Source: Mycolicibacterium neoaurum (GTDB lineage: Bacteria; Actinomycetota; Actinomycetes; Mycobacteriales; Mycobacteriaceae). Taken from it: a DNA stretch of 64,000 nt. Below the pieces are notes generated by a model, which was not told where the DNA came from, did no database searches, and saw only the letters and a list, made by a program, of their open reading frames with translations. Positions within the stretch are counted from its first letter, which is position 1; each line of letters opens with the position of its first letter. A program made the position numbers and the translations under genes. The stretch lies in the NCBI RefSeq assembly GCF_036946495.1, contig NZ_JAQIIX010000002.1, positions 1,054,001-1,118,000 of the forward strand, in the 5' to 3' direction. Of this stretch, positions 17,093 through 24,203 are shown in pieces.

Positions 17093-17440
17093 GTGGACGT
17101 CGATCCCTCGGTTCCCCCGTCAGGTAGCGGCTGCGTGGAGTGCGACGCCGACGGCGGGTGGTGGGTCCACCTGCGTCGCTGCACCGCGTGCGGGCATATC
17201 GGCTGCTGTGACGATTCGCTGGCGCGGCACGCCTCTCAACACTGGCGCAGCACCGGTCACCCGATCATCCGCAGTTTCGAGCCGGGCGAGGACTGGTTCT
17301 GGAACTACGACACCGGCCAGTACTACGACGGTCCGGAACTGTGTGCACCCCAGGCTCATCCCACCGATCAGTCGGTCCCCGGACCCCGCTCGCGGGTGCC
17401 CGCGGACTGGATGCAGCAGCTGCAGAACCGGGATGCCTGA
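17093..17440 (+). CDS. UBP-type zinc finger protein
   Basis: This 115-residue protein is dominated by a zf-UBP domain. Cys/His ligands appear in order as CVEC, CTACGHIGCC, then HASQHW and GHPI, the pattern that in eukaryotes binds the free C-terminus of ubiquitin. In actinobacteria the family is common and small, and its ligand is unknown; a Pup or other C-terminal-tail ligand is conceivable but speculative. The tail after about residue 70 is disordered and aromatic (DWFWNYDTGQYYDG). A leaderless GTG start is used. Confidence 0.85.
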   Translation: MDVDPSVPPSGSGCVECDADGGWWVHLRRCTACGHIGCCDDSLARHASQHWRSTGHPIIRSFEPGEDWFWNYDTGQYYDGPELCAPQAHPTDQSVPGPRSRVPADWMQQLQNRDA

Positions 17441-17475
17441 GTTTTCGACCCCGGTGAAACGGGTATCGACACCGA

Positions 17476-17622
17476 ATGAGCGCAGATCCCAAGACCACCG
17501 AGTCAGACGCAGGTAAGCCGGGTGCCGAGGACGATGTCCTGAGTGATCCGGCCAAGGGCGCCGAGGACCGTTCGGACTGGTCCGACGAGGGCGGCGCGCC
17601 GGCCGGCGAAGAACACGCCTAG
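17476..17622 (+). CDS. Small acidic hydrophilic protein
   Basis: This 48-codon gene encodes a Lys-poor, Asp/Glu-rich disordered peptide (MSADPKTTESDAGKPGAEDD at the start, ending PAGEEHA). It follows the zinc-finger gene by 35 bases. The ATG is preceded at six bases by TATCGA, an imperfect -10. Its TAG overlaps the TAG of the convergent oxidoreductase within the four bases CTAG at 17619-17622. Function is unknown, and the reading is supported by strongly GC3-biased codons. It could be a minor partner of the zinc-finger protein. Confidence 0.55.
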   Translation: MSADPKTTESDAGKPGAEDDVLSDPAKGAEDRSDWSDEGGAPAGEEHA

Positions 17623-19187
17623 CCTGCGTCGGCGAAGACCGCCTGCGCGGCGTTGTAGCCGGGTATGAAGGTGATACCGGGCCCGCCGTGGCACCCGGCG
17701 CTGCCCAGATAGAGACCGTCGATCGGGATCGGTTGGTCGACAAAGCCTTTGGGGCCCGGCCGGTTCGGACCGATCTGCTCGGGGTGGATCAGCCCGTGGC
17801 AGTAGTCGCCGCCGGGTGCGCCGAACATGGTCCCCATGTGTTTGGGCGTGAAGGTGGTGTGCCGGAGGATCCTGCGCTCAAAATCCGGTGCCAGCCGGGT
17901 GATCTTGTCGATGACCCGACGACCCATCTCGACCTTGAGATCCCCGTAGGACGCCCGCGCGTTGCCCTCGACGGGGAACCACAGCGAGAAAGCCGATACC
18001 GCATGCTTGCCGGGCGGGGCGAGGTCCGGATCCTGCACCGAGGGCATCTGCATGGCGATCGCCGGGTCGGCGGGTACGACGCCGCGTCGACTCTGCTCCC
18101 ACTGTTCCTGCAGTTCCTCGGGAGTGCTGAAAAGACCTATCGCCGACTGCATCTCGGGATGGTTGAGCATCCCGTACGGGTCGGCGAAGGTGGGCAGTCC
18201 GTCGAGGGCGAAATGCATCTGAAGGTAACTGCCGCGGTGGTCGGTGCGGGCGAAGCGGTCGCGCACGTCGCCGGGCACGGCAGTGGGGTCGAGCAGCTGG
18301 GTGACGGTGACATCGGGCGCCAGCGCGGATACGACCACGGGTGCGCTCAGTTCGGTTCCGTCCTCCAGTCGCACACCGATGACCCGGCCTGCCGCGGTGC
18401 GGATCTGTTCGACCTTGGATCGCAGCCGCAACTCGCCGCCACCGTCGACGAACATGTTGCGTAGGTGGGCGGTCAGCGCGCCGATGCCGCCGCGGAGTTT
18501 CTTCATCAACACCGCGTTCTCGTCGGGCACCGCCAGCCCGAATGCCAGCGCCGCGGCGCTACCCGGCGTCGCGGGGCCGCGATAGGTGGTGTTGACCGCA
18601 AGGAACGACAGCATGCCGCGCAGTGCACCGTGTTTCTCGGCGTCGTGCAGATAGCGGTCGAGCACATCGGTGACCGAACCGAACAGCATGTCGGTGATGG
18701 CCCCGTGCTCGAACTCGTTTGTCGCACAGGCATACATCTCGTCGAGCGTCTTGGGCGGTAAGCCCGCCTCGAATCGCCCGAGCGCGCGGGTCGGGGCCTG
18801 ACTCCAGGCCATCAGCCCCGCCATACCGTTGACCGCCTCGGCACCGTGCACCTCGTTGAGGTGGGTGAGCAGCTTCATCGGGTCGGTGTAGTAGACGACC
18901 GGATCGTCGCCGATACCACGCAGCGAGACCGACATGACGTCGACGTCGACGCACGGCAGCGCGTCCAGGCCGAGCTCGCGGCTCACCACCGCCGAGGTCG
19001 GGAACTGCAGCGACCCGGCGATCTCGAAGTGGTAGCCGTCGAAAAGCTCGACGGTAGAGGCCATTCCGCCGGCATAGAGCTTGGCGTCCAGGCACAGGGT
19101 TCGAAGGCCCGCCCGTTGCAAAAGGGCGGCGGCGGCCAGGCCGTTGTGACCCGCGCCGATGACGATGGCATCGAAGCTGTCCGACAT
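17619..19187 (-). CDS. Phytoene desaturase-like FAD oxidoreductase
   Basis: This 522-residue CrtI/RetSat-type flavoprotein has an N-terminal FAD-binding GxGxxG loop (VIGAGHNGLAAAALLQRAG, residues 9-27) and GGIGALTAHL in the middle. Its C-terminal FAD loop is GLYLGSAGCHGGPGITFIPG. Such proteins desaturate, isomerise or reduce polyenes or other lipids. No carotenoid cluster is present here, so the substrate is open. A 26-base palindrome 25 bases upstream of the ATG and the adjacent tetR gene indicate dedicated TetR control. Confidence 0.87.
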   Translation of the reverse strand: MSDSFDAIVIGAGHNGLAAAALLQRAGLRTLCLDAKLYAGGMASTVELFDGYHFEIAGSLQFPTSAVVSRELGLDALPCVDVDVMSVSLRGIGDDPVVYYTDPMKLLTHLNEVHGAEAVNGMAGLMAWSQAPTRALGRFEAGLPPKTLDEMYACATNEFEHGAITDMLFGSVTDVLDRYLHDAEKHGALRGMLSFLAVNTTYRGPATPGSAAALAFGLAVPDENAVLMKKLRGGIGALTAHLRNMFVDGGGELRLRSKVEQIRTAAGRVIGVRLEDGTELSAPVVVSALAPDVTVTQLLDPTAVPGDVRDRFARTDHRGSYLQMHFALDGLPTFADPYGMLNHPEMQSAIGLFSTPEELQEQWEQSRRGVVPADPAIAMQMPSVQDPDLAPPGKHAVSAFSLWFPVEGNARASYGDLKVEMGRRVIDKITRLAPDFERRILRHTTFTPKHMGTMFGAPGGDYCHGLIHPEQIGPNRPGPKGFVDQPIPIDGLYLGSAGCHGGPGITFIPGYNAAQAVFADAG

Positions 19188-19211
19188 CACCCGAGGCTGA
19201 CATCGGGTCCC

Positions 19212-19237
19212 ATGTTTTGCCAATATTGACAAAACAT
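19212..19237. promoter_or_regulatory. TetR operator palindrome
   Basis: This 26-base inverted repeat has 13-base arms with one mismatched pair (left half ATGTTTTGCCAAT). It lies between the end of the tetR gene (stop at 19238) and the oxidoreductase start (19187). Size and symmetry fit a TetR dimer site that would block the oxidoreductase promoter. Confidence 0.75.
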
Positions 19238-19843
19238 CTATCGGTGCGGGACCACGCCCGATTCCAACGAATCCAGCGCCGTGCGGCACAACCGGGCCAG
19301 CTCGGACAACGACCGGTCCTCGGCGAGCATCCACACCTCCATGGCACCGAACACCGCCGCGGCGATGCACCGCGCCGTGACGGTGATCTGCAGCCGGGTG
19401 TCGATATCGGTGGCCGGTGGCTGATCGTCGCGCAGGTGCTCCTCGACGACCTCGGCGAAGGATGCCTCGACCTGCCTGATGTGCCGCACGATGCGCCCGG
19501 GATCCAGCTCGTCGGAGCGCAGCTCGGCGATCCGCGCGACGGCGTCGACGTCATAGGGGGATTCCAGGATGGCGGCGTGCACGGCCTCGACGATGGATTC
19601 GTCGGCGGATCGGTTGGCCAGCGCGGCGCGAAACCACTCAAGGCCGGCGTCGTAATCGACGAACAACAGGTCATGCTTGGACGAAAAGTGCCGGTAGAAG
19701 GTGCGCAGCGAGACGCCGGCATCGGCGGCGATCTGTTCGGCGGACGTGTCCTCGACGCCCTGTGCCAGAAAGCGCACCATGGCGGCCTTGCGCAGCGCGT
19801 CCCGGGTGCGCTCACTGCGAGCGGTTTGCGCGGGGCGGACCAT
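19238..19843 (-). CDS. TetR family regulator of the adjacent oxidoreductase
   Basis: This 201-residue protein has an N-terminal helix-turn-helix (TSAEQIAADAGVSLRTFYRHF, about residues 31-51) and a helical ligand domain. The protein is transcribed toward the FAD oxidoreductase. The gap between the two genes contains a near-perfect 26-base palindrome that is its likely operator. The start at 19843 is leaderless. Its ligand is unknown, presumably hydrophobic or the oxidoreductase substrate. Confidence 0.88.
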   Translation of the reverse strand: MVRPAQTARSERTRDALRKAAMVRFLAQGVEDTSAEQIAADAGVSLRTFYRHFSSKHDLLFVDYDAGLEWFRAALANRSADESIVEAVHAAILESPYDVDAVARIAELRSDELDPGRIVRHIRQVEASFAEVVEEHLRDDQPPATDIDTRLQITVTARCIAAAVFGAMEVWMLAEDRSLSELARLCRTALDSLESGVVPHR

Positions 19844-19849
19844 CGGCTC

Positions 19850-19855
19850 AACGTA
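19850..19855 (-). promoter_or_regulatory. -10 element, leaderless tetR
   Basis: TACGTT, six bases before the ATG at 19843. Confidence 0.6.
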
Positions 19856-19936
19856 CCCCAGGCCGAAGAACCCCCGACGCACCCGCTCGGGCGGAGTCCA
19901 TAAGCTCACAGCAAAGGTCCACAGGGGGTAAGACTT

Positions 19937-20707
19937 TTGCGCGTCCATCATCTCAATTGCGGCAGCATGCCCGTTCCGAGCGCACCGCTGGTGTGCCACG
20001 TCATGCTCGTCGAGTCCGACGACGGGCTCGTCCTGGTCGACAGCGGCTACGGGCTACTCGACTGCGCCGAGCCCGCGCGACGCCTGGGACCCTTCCGGTT
20101 CGCCTCCCGCCCGGTGCTCGATCCGGCCGAGACCGCGGCGCGCCAGATCGCTGCCCTGGGGTTCGCGCGCGAGGACGTCCGGCACATCGTCGTCACGCAT
20201 TTCGACTTCGATCACATCGGCGGGATCGCCGACTTCCCCGCCGCGCAGGTGCACGTCACCGCCGCGGAGGCGGCCGGCGCGGTGCACGCGCCGTCATTGC
20301 GAGAACGGATGCGCTACCGCAGCATCCAGTGGTCGCACGGTCCGACGCTGGTCGAGCACGAACCGGACGGCGATTCGTGGCGCGGGTTCGGGGCCGCCAA
20401 GGAGATCCTGGACGGCATCGTGCTGATCCCACTGCCCGGCCACACCCGCGGGCATGCCTGCGTTGCCGTGGACGCCGGGCACCGCTGGGTGTTGCACACC
20501 GGTGATGCGTTCTATCACCGCGGCCGGATCGACGGCAGGCCCATACCCAAGATCTTGGGGATGGAGATGGTGCTGGCCTTCGACCGCAAGCAGGTGCGCG
20601 ACAACCACGTTCGGCTCGCGGAACTGGCCGCGCGCAATGAACCCGACCTGCTGATGGTCAACGCGCATGACCCGATCCTGTTGCAGCAGGCCCGCGCGAC
20701 GGCCTAA
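19937..20707 (+). CDS. Metallo-beta-lactamase-fold hydrolase
   Basis: This 256-residue MBL protein has the metal-binding motif THFDFDHIGG (about residues 77-86), a later His in LPGHTRGHA and an Asp in HTGDAFYH. Such proteins hydrolyse lactones, thioesters or phosphodiesters (AHL-lactonase and glyoxalase II relatives). The TTG start at 19937 is chosen because AGGGGG at 19923-19928 lies eight or nine bases upstream and the conserved strand MRVHHLNCGSM begins there. It is divergent from the tetR gene. Its stop overlaps that of the convergent TetR at 20704-20707. Confidence 0.85.
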   Translation: MRVHHLNCGSMPVPSAPLVCHVMLVESDDGLVLVDSGYGLLDCAEPARRLGPFRFASRPVLDPAETAARQIAALGFAREDVRHIVVTHFDFDHIGGIADFPAAQVHVTAAEAAGAVHAPSLRERMRYRSIQWSHGPTLVEHEPDGDSWRGFGAAKEILDGIVLIPLPGHTRGHACVAVDAGHRWVLHTGDAFYHRGRIDGRPIPKILGMEMVLAFDRKQVRDNHVRLAELAARNEPDLLMVNAHDPILLQQARATA

Positions 20708-21288
20708 CCGGCGGCGACCAGCGCGATGGTCGCCTCGACGGCTTCCTCGGTGATATCGCTCATCGTCCCGCCGTTCTCCACGGTGACCGCGGTGAGTTCG
20801 CGCAGACCACCGAGCAACATGATGATGCGCGGACGGGAGACGGGCCCGATACCGGCTTCACGGAACCGCGGGCTGTCGATCAGCGAGTTCACCATCTCGA
20901 TGAACTGCTCCATGGAATCGCGGGTCAGCGCGCGTCCGGCGGCACCCAGCGACGGGCCGTCACGGATCCAGCTCAGCGTCACATCGGGGCGGGACTCACC
21001 CGAGGCGATCCACGCCTCGATGGCCTGCCGGGCCTGATCGCGCCATGGCGCGTCGGGGTCCACGGCGGCCGAAATCTGGCGTATCTGATCGGCATTCGCG
21101 TCGGCCAGCAGCGCCATGAAGCACTCCTCCTTGCTGGAGAAGTACTCGTAGAAGGTGCGCCGCGATGTCCTTGCCCGCCGGACGATATCGGCGATCGTCA
21201 TCTTGGCGTAGCCGTCCTCGGCGATCGAGGCCTCACACGCGGCCAGCAACCGGGTGCGGAAGTCGGCCCCGGCGGCGTCCGTCGTCAC
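20704..21288 (-). CDS. TetR family regulator
   Basis: This 194-residue regulator has an N-terminal HTH (MTIADIVRRARTSRRTFYEY, about residues 25-44) and a C-terminal helical effector domain. The HTH ends in the classic YEYFSSKEECF. The GTG start is leaderless; its -10 lies inside the last codons of the upstream membrane protein gene, so the regulator has an independent promoter. No dedicated operator could be read nearby, and targets may be elsewhere. Confidence 0.85.
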   Translation of the reverse strand: MTTDAAGADFRTRLLAACEASIAEDGYAKMTIADIVRRARTSRRTFYEYFSSKEECFMALLADANADQIRQISAAVDPDAPWRDQARQAIEAWIASGESRPDVTLSWIRDGPSLGAAGRALTRDSMEQFIEMVNSLIDSPRFREAGIGPVSRPRIIMLLGGLRELTAVTVENGGTMSDITEEAVEATIALVAAG

Positions 21289-21292
21289 CCGC

Positions 21293-21646
21293 TCACCATA
21301 TGACGGCGATACCCGCCGCGGTCAGCGAGAGCGCTCCGGCGAGGTAGAACAGCGCCGGCGCGACGGGCTGACCGGTACGTCGCTGCCGGGCGCTGCCCAT
21401 GCCCAGCACGCCGCCCAGGATGATCAGCAGGACCAGCTTGACCCCGATCTTGGGGTAGTTGAGCACCACGTCCGACGGCCACGGCGCGGCCAGTGCCAGT
21501 CCGGTGATCAGCGAGATCAGCAGCCCGTAGTCCATGACCCTGGTGAACCGGGGTTGCGTCGAGAGCGCCGCCGATGCCCACGCACCGAAGGTGACGGCGA
21601 AACCCACGATGTGCAGTAGCACAACTACGCTGCGTAGTAGCTCCAT
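21293..21646 (-). CDS. Small four-span membrane protein
   Basis: This 117-residue protein is almost entirely hydrophobic with four predicted spans (VVLLHIVGFAVTFGAWASAA, YGLLISLITGLALA, KLVLLIILGGVLGMG, ALFYLAGALSLTAAGIAVIW). It resembles conserved mycobacterial membrane proteins of unknown function. The leaderless start has TACGCT six bases upstream. It ends four bases before the tetR GTG. No catalytic residues stand out. Confidence 0.75.
   Translation of the reverse strand: MELLRSVVVLLHIVGFAVTFGAWASAALSTQPRFTRVMDYGLLISLITGLALAAPWPSDVVLNYPKIGVKLVLLIILGGVLGMGSARQRRTGQPVAPALFYLAGALSLTAAGIAVIW
21295..21300 (-). promoter_or_regulatory. -10 element, leaderless tetR (20704-21288)
   Basis: TATGGT, six bases before the GTG at 21288, embedded in the 3' end of the gene at 21293-21646. 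Confidence 0.55.
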
Positions 21647-21652
21647 GGCGGG

Positions 21653-21658
21653 AGCGTA
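21653..21658 (-). promoter_or_regulatory. -10 element, leaderless membrane protein
   Basis: TACGCT, six bases before the ATG at 21646. Confidence 0.55.
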
Positions 21659-21664
21659 CCGCCC

Positions 21665-22261
21665 TCACCGGATGGCCATCACCGGACTGAGGACATCCTT
21701 GACGAACTGGCCGATATTGGTCGCCGGGTCGCCGTCGGGGAAGCTGACGGTGGCCAGCACATTGGCCCCGGCGTCGACGAAGTTGGTGTCCGCGCGGTCC
21801 TGATGCGTCGACGAGGTCACCAGGATGATGCCCGAGGTGTCGGCCTTCTTCGCCAACGGGACCGAGAACCGCGCGTTCTGCACGGTGCTGTTGGCCTTGT
21901 CCTCCAGGATGATCCGGTTGGCCGGGAACCCGAGCATCTGCAGGAGGTTGCGCATCTCGCCCGCCTCGGTGCGGCCCTGGCGCGGATTACCGCCGGTGAC
22001 GATGATCGGCGATTGCGGGAAGGCCTGCGCGACGGCCAGTCCGGTGAGCACCCGAGTGAACAGGATGGGTCGCATCCAGCCGTCGGGGGTCAGGCCGTAG
22101 CCCAGGATCACGATGGCCGGTTTGGAGAAGTCCTTGCCCGCCGGTTGGGCCTGGGCCGCCGGCGCGCCCGCGAGCGCGAACACCGCGAGCAGGGCGCCGA
22201 CGAGAGCGACCGCGGCGGCGGTCAGGCGATTGCGTGTTTCATCCCCGAATGATTTCGACAC
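21665..22261 (-). CDS. Exported YdcF/SanA-like (DUF218) protein
   Basis: This 198-residue protein has an N-terminal signal sequence (LTAAAVALVGALLAVFALAG followed by APAAQA). The DUF218 core contains VILGYGL, PIIVTGGNPRQGRTEAGEM and KANSTVQNARF, the conserved ExxStNt-like element. ElyC/SanA/YdcF relatives act in envelope integrity and peptidoglycan precursor metabolism, but the biochemical activity is not settled. The GTG start is tentative, as no ribosome binding site or leaderless hexamer supports it. Confidence 0.82.
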   Translation of the reverse strand: MSKSFGDETRNRLTAAAVALVGALLAVFALAGAPAAQAQPAGKDFSKPAIVILGYGLTPDGWMRPILFTRVLTGLAVAQAFPQSPIIVTGGNPRQGRTEAGEMRNLLQMLGFPANRIILEDKANSTVQNARFSVPLAKKADTSGIILVTSSTHQDRADTNFVDAGANVLATVSFPDGDPATNIGQFVKDVLSPVMAIR

Positions 22262-22319
22262 GACTGTTGATCGTGATCGGTGGGGAAGATGTTACGAAGA
22301 CGACAATTTAGATCTGAAG

Positions 22320-22393
22320 TGGCCAGGGCCGGGATCGAACCGGCGACCTTCCGCTTTTCAGGCGGACGCTCGTACCAACTGAGCTACCTGGCC
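22320..22393 (-). tRNA. tRNA-Phe (GAA)
   Basis: The 74-base cloverleaf has acceptor arms GGCCAGG/CCTGGCC, an anticodon loop CTGAAAA closed by TCCGC/GCGGA, and TTCGATC in the T loop. It is first in transcript order of nothing but last of three leftward tRNAs; no CCA is encoded. Confidence 0.95.
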
Positions 22394-22435
22394 GGAAGGC
22401 CCCGGCCTTTCGACCGGGATACCTCGCCGAGATGG

Positions 22436-22509
22436 CGACCCTGACGGGACTCGAACCCGCGACCTCCGCCGTGACAGGGCGGCGCGCTAACCAACTGCGC
22501 CACAGGGCC
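22436..22509 (-). tRNA. tRNA-Asp (GTC)
   Basis: The 74-base cloverleaf has acceptor GGCCCTG/CAGGGTC (one G-U pair), an anticodon loop CTGTCAC closed by CCGCC/GGCGG, and a T loop TTCGAGT. It sits 42 bases from tRNA-Phe and 45 from tRNA-Glu, a likely common transcript. Confidence 0.95.
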
Positions 22510-22554
22510 TTGCTCTGTACTGCTCCACTCCGGTGTGTCACCACCGTCGTGCCG

Positions 22555-22627
22555 TACCCCCAACGGGATTCGAACCCGTGCTACCGCCGTGAAAGGGCGG
22601 CGTCCTAGGCCGCTAAACGATGGGGGC
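22555..22627 (-). tRNA. tRNA-Glu (TTC)
   Basis: The 73-base cloverleaf has acceptor GCCCCCA/TGGGGGT, anticodon loop CTTTCAC closed by CCGCC/GGCGG, and T loop TTCGAAT. It is first in the leftward Glu-Asp-Phe cluster. Confidence 0.95.
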
Positions 22628-22765
22628 CTATCCGGATTTCTCCGGGCCGCTCTCAACGCCGGTGACGTTGGAAGCTTCGATAGCTTAGGACACAGCTGCT
22701 CGAAATCCCAAACCGGATGCCCCCACCCGTCTGATCAGCGGGCCAAGTATCCTTTTCGAGCACAC

Positions 22766-22838
22766 GCCCCTATAGCTCAGTCGGTAGAGCTACGGACTTT
22801 TAATCCGCAGGTCCCAGGTTCGAGCCCTGGTGGGGGCA
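22766..22838 (+). tRNA. tRNA-Lys (TTT)
   Basis: The 73-base cloverleaf has anticodon loop CTTTTAA, acceptor GCCCCTA/TGGGGGC (one A/G-type imperfect pair at the base of the stem) and T loop TTCGAGC. It is divergent from the Glu-Asp-Phe cluster. Confidence 0.93.
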
Positions 22839-23082
22839 CAACGCAACTCCGGGCGTCTCCCTGCCTTCAGCCCGCCCGCCATATGCGCTTCACGACTGAA
22901 GCAAGGTAGCTCTCAGCGTCGAAACGTCTACACCAGTTCAGTCTCGACCGCCGCGCGGCTGTGGCGGCTGAAGTGGTGGACGGGTCACTGGGCCACAACG
23001 CAACTGCCGGCCCGCGAGAGTGACGCTTCTGCGCTCTCACGGCCGCTGGGACCGCAATAACGTCACTCTCGCGCACGCGGGT
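22839..23082. other. Non-coding stretch after tRNA-Lys
   Basis: I see no supportable gene here. A 12-base direct repeat (CACAACGCAACT) occurs at the tRNA-Lys 3' end (22836-22847) and again at 22994-23005. The palindrome at 23014-23072 occupies the rest of the side next to the kinase gene. Confidence 0.5.
23014..23072. repeat. Intergenic palindrome, copy B of a dispersed repeat
   Basis: Arms GCGAGAGTGACG (23014-23025) and CGTCACTCTCGC (23061-23072) are a perfect 12-base inverted repeat, with the inner part only partly paired. Read on the minus strand, the arm continues GTGACGTTATTGCGGT, matching the arm of copy A at 2281-2300 in nearly every base. It lies just past the kinase stop. Confidence 0.7.
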
Positions 23083-24177
23083 TCAGCGGTCCGGCTTGGG
23101 CTTGGGCCCCTTGTCACCCTTGCCGTTCCCCCCGTTGCCGCGCCCCGGACCCCCAGCCGGACCGGGCGCTGGGGCGGGCGCGGGGGCAGCCGTGGTCGAG
23201 AGGACCGACGAGGACACCGGCGCGACCGGAGACGTACTCGTCGCACTCGTCGACACGGGCGTGGGTGTCCCGCTGCGGGAGGCGGTGTCGACCAGGAACG
23301 CGGCGAGCAGCACCAGGATGGCGGCCACCCCGCCCGCCACCGCCAGCACAAGGCGCCGACGGCTGCGCGGTCGCGGCACCGCCACCATGACCGTCGCGGG
23401 ATCGGGCAGCGGCTGATCGAGCACGAGGGTCCCCGGCCGCGCCGACAGGGCGGCGAGCATCTGCTCGGCGCTGGAGAAGCGCACGCGCTCGTCGGCGGCC
23501 AGTGCCCGCTGGATCACCGTCACCAACGCGGCGTCGGCGTCGGGTCGCAGCGCGGCCAGGTTCTCGTGCGGCAGCGGGATGCGACCGACGAGACCCTCGC
23601 CGGCCACCATCGCCGCGGCATAGAGGTCATCGGCGACCGTCGCGGGGTGCCCGGCCAGCCGTTGTGGGCTCAGATAGCCGAGCGTCCCGACGACCTGACC
23701 GGTCATGGTGTGCGCGGAGGTGGGACTCTTGGCGATCCCGAAATCGGCGATCTTGATACCGCCGGCGGCCGTGACCAGGATGTTGGCCGGCTTGATGTCA
23801 CGGTGCAGGATCCCGGCGGCATGGGCGGCGGCCAGACCGGAGAGCAGCTCGCACAACAGCGCCCGGACCTGCTGGGCGGGCACCGGACCGGCGGCGAACA
23901 CATCGGCCAGCGTGCGCCCGGGAAGCCGTTCCATCACCAGATAGGGCAGGCCGTTGTGTTCCCCGCTGTCATGCACGGCAACGATATTCGGGTGGTTCAG
24001 CATGGCGACCGCGCGCGCCTCGGACTCGAAGCGTCGCCGGTCACCGGCCGTGGGGTCCATCAGCTTGATCGCGACCGGACGACCCAGCCGGGTGTCCCAG
24101 CCGTCGTGCACGGCAGCCATCCCGCCGCGTCCGAGCAGTCCGCGCAGTTCGTAGCGACCGCCGAGTGGCTGCTGCAT
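23083..24177 (-). CDS. Membrane Ser/Thr protein kinase (Hanks type)
   Basis: This 364-residue receptor-like kinase has the catalytic domain at residues 1-245: glycine loop GRGGMAAVHDG, ATP lysine 38 in VAIK, catalytic loop HRDIKPAN (Asp127), ADFG (Asp145) and GTLGYLSPQ. A single span at about 273-293 is followed by a short extracellular tail rich in Pro, Ala, Gly and Lys, with no PASTA or sensor domain. It is compact compared with PknA/B/D and resembles the short mycobacterial kinases with Pro-rich ends. The ATG at 24177 begins the conserved N-terminus. Confidence 0.9.
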   Translation of the reverse strand: MQQPLGGRYELRGLLGRGGMAAVHDGWDTRLGRPVAIKLMDPTAGDRRRFESEARAVAMLNHPNIVAVHDSGEHNGLPYLVMERLPGRTLADVFAAGPVPAQQVRALLCELLSGLAAAHAAGILHRDIKPANILVTAAGGIKIADFGIAKSPTSAHTMTGQVVGTLGYLSPQRLAGHPATVADDLYAAAMVAGEGLVGRIPLPHENLAALRPDADAALVTVIQRALAADERVRFSSAEQMLAALSARPGTLVLDQPLPDPATVMVAVPRPRSRRRLVLAVAGGVAAILVLLAAFLVDTASRSGTPTPVSTSATSTSPVAPVSSSVLSTTAAPAPAPAPGPAGGPGRGNGGNGKGDKGPKPKPDR

Positions 24178-24203
24178 GCGGTCCACCGTAGACCGCGCGG
24201 CGC

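Noticed and set aside
22340..22840. Short protein ORFs across the tRNA cluster
   Set aside because: They are readings of four clear cloverleaf tRNAs and their spacers.
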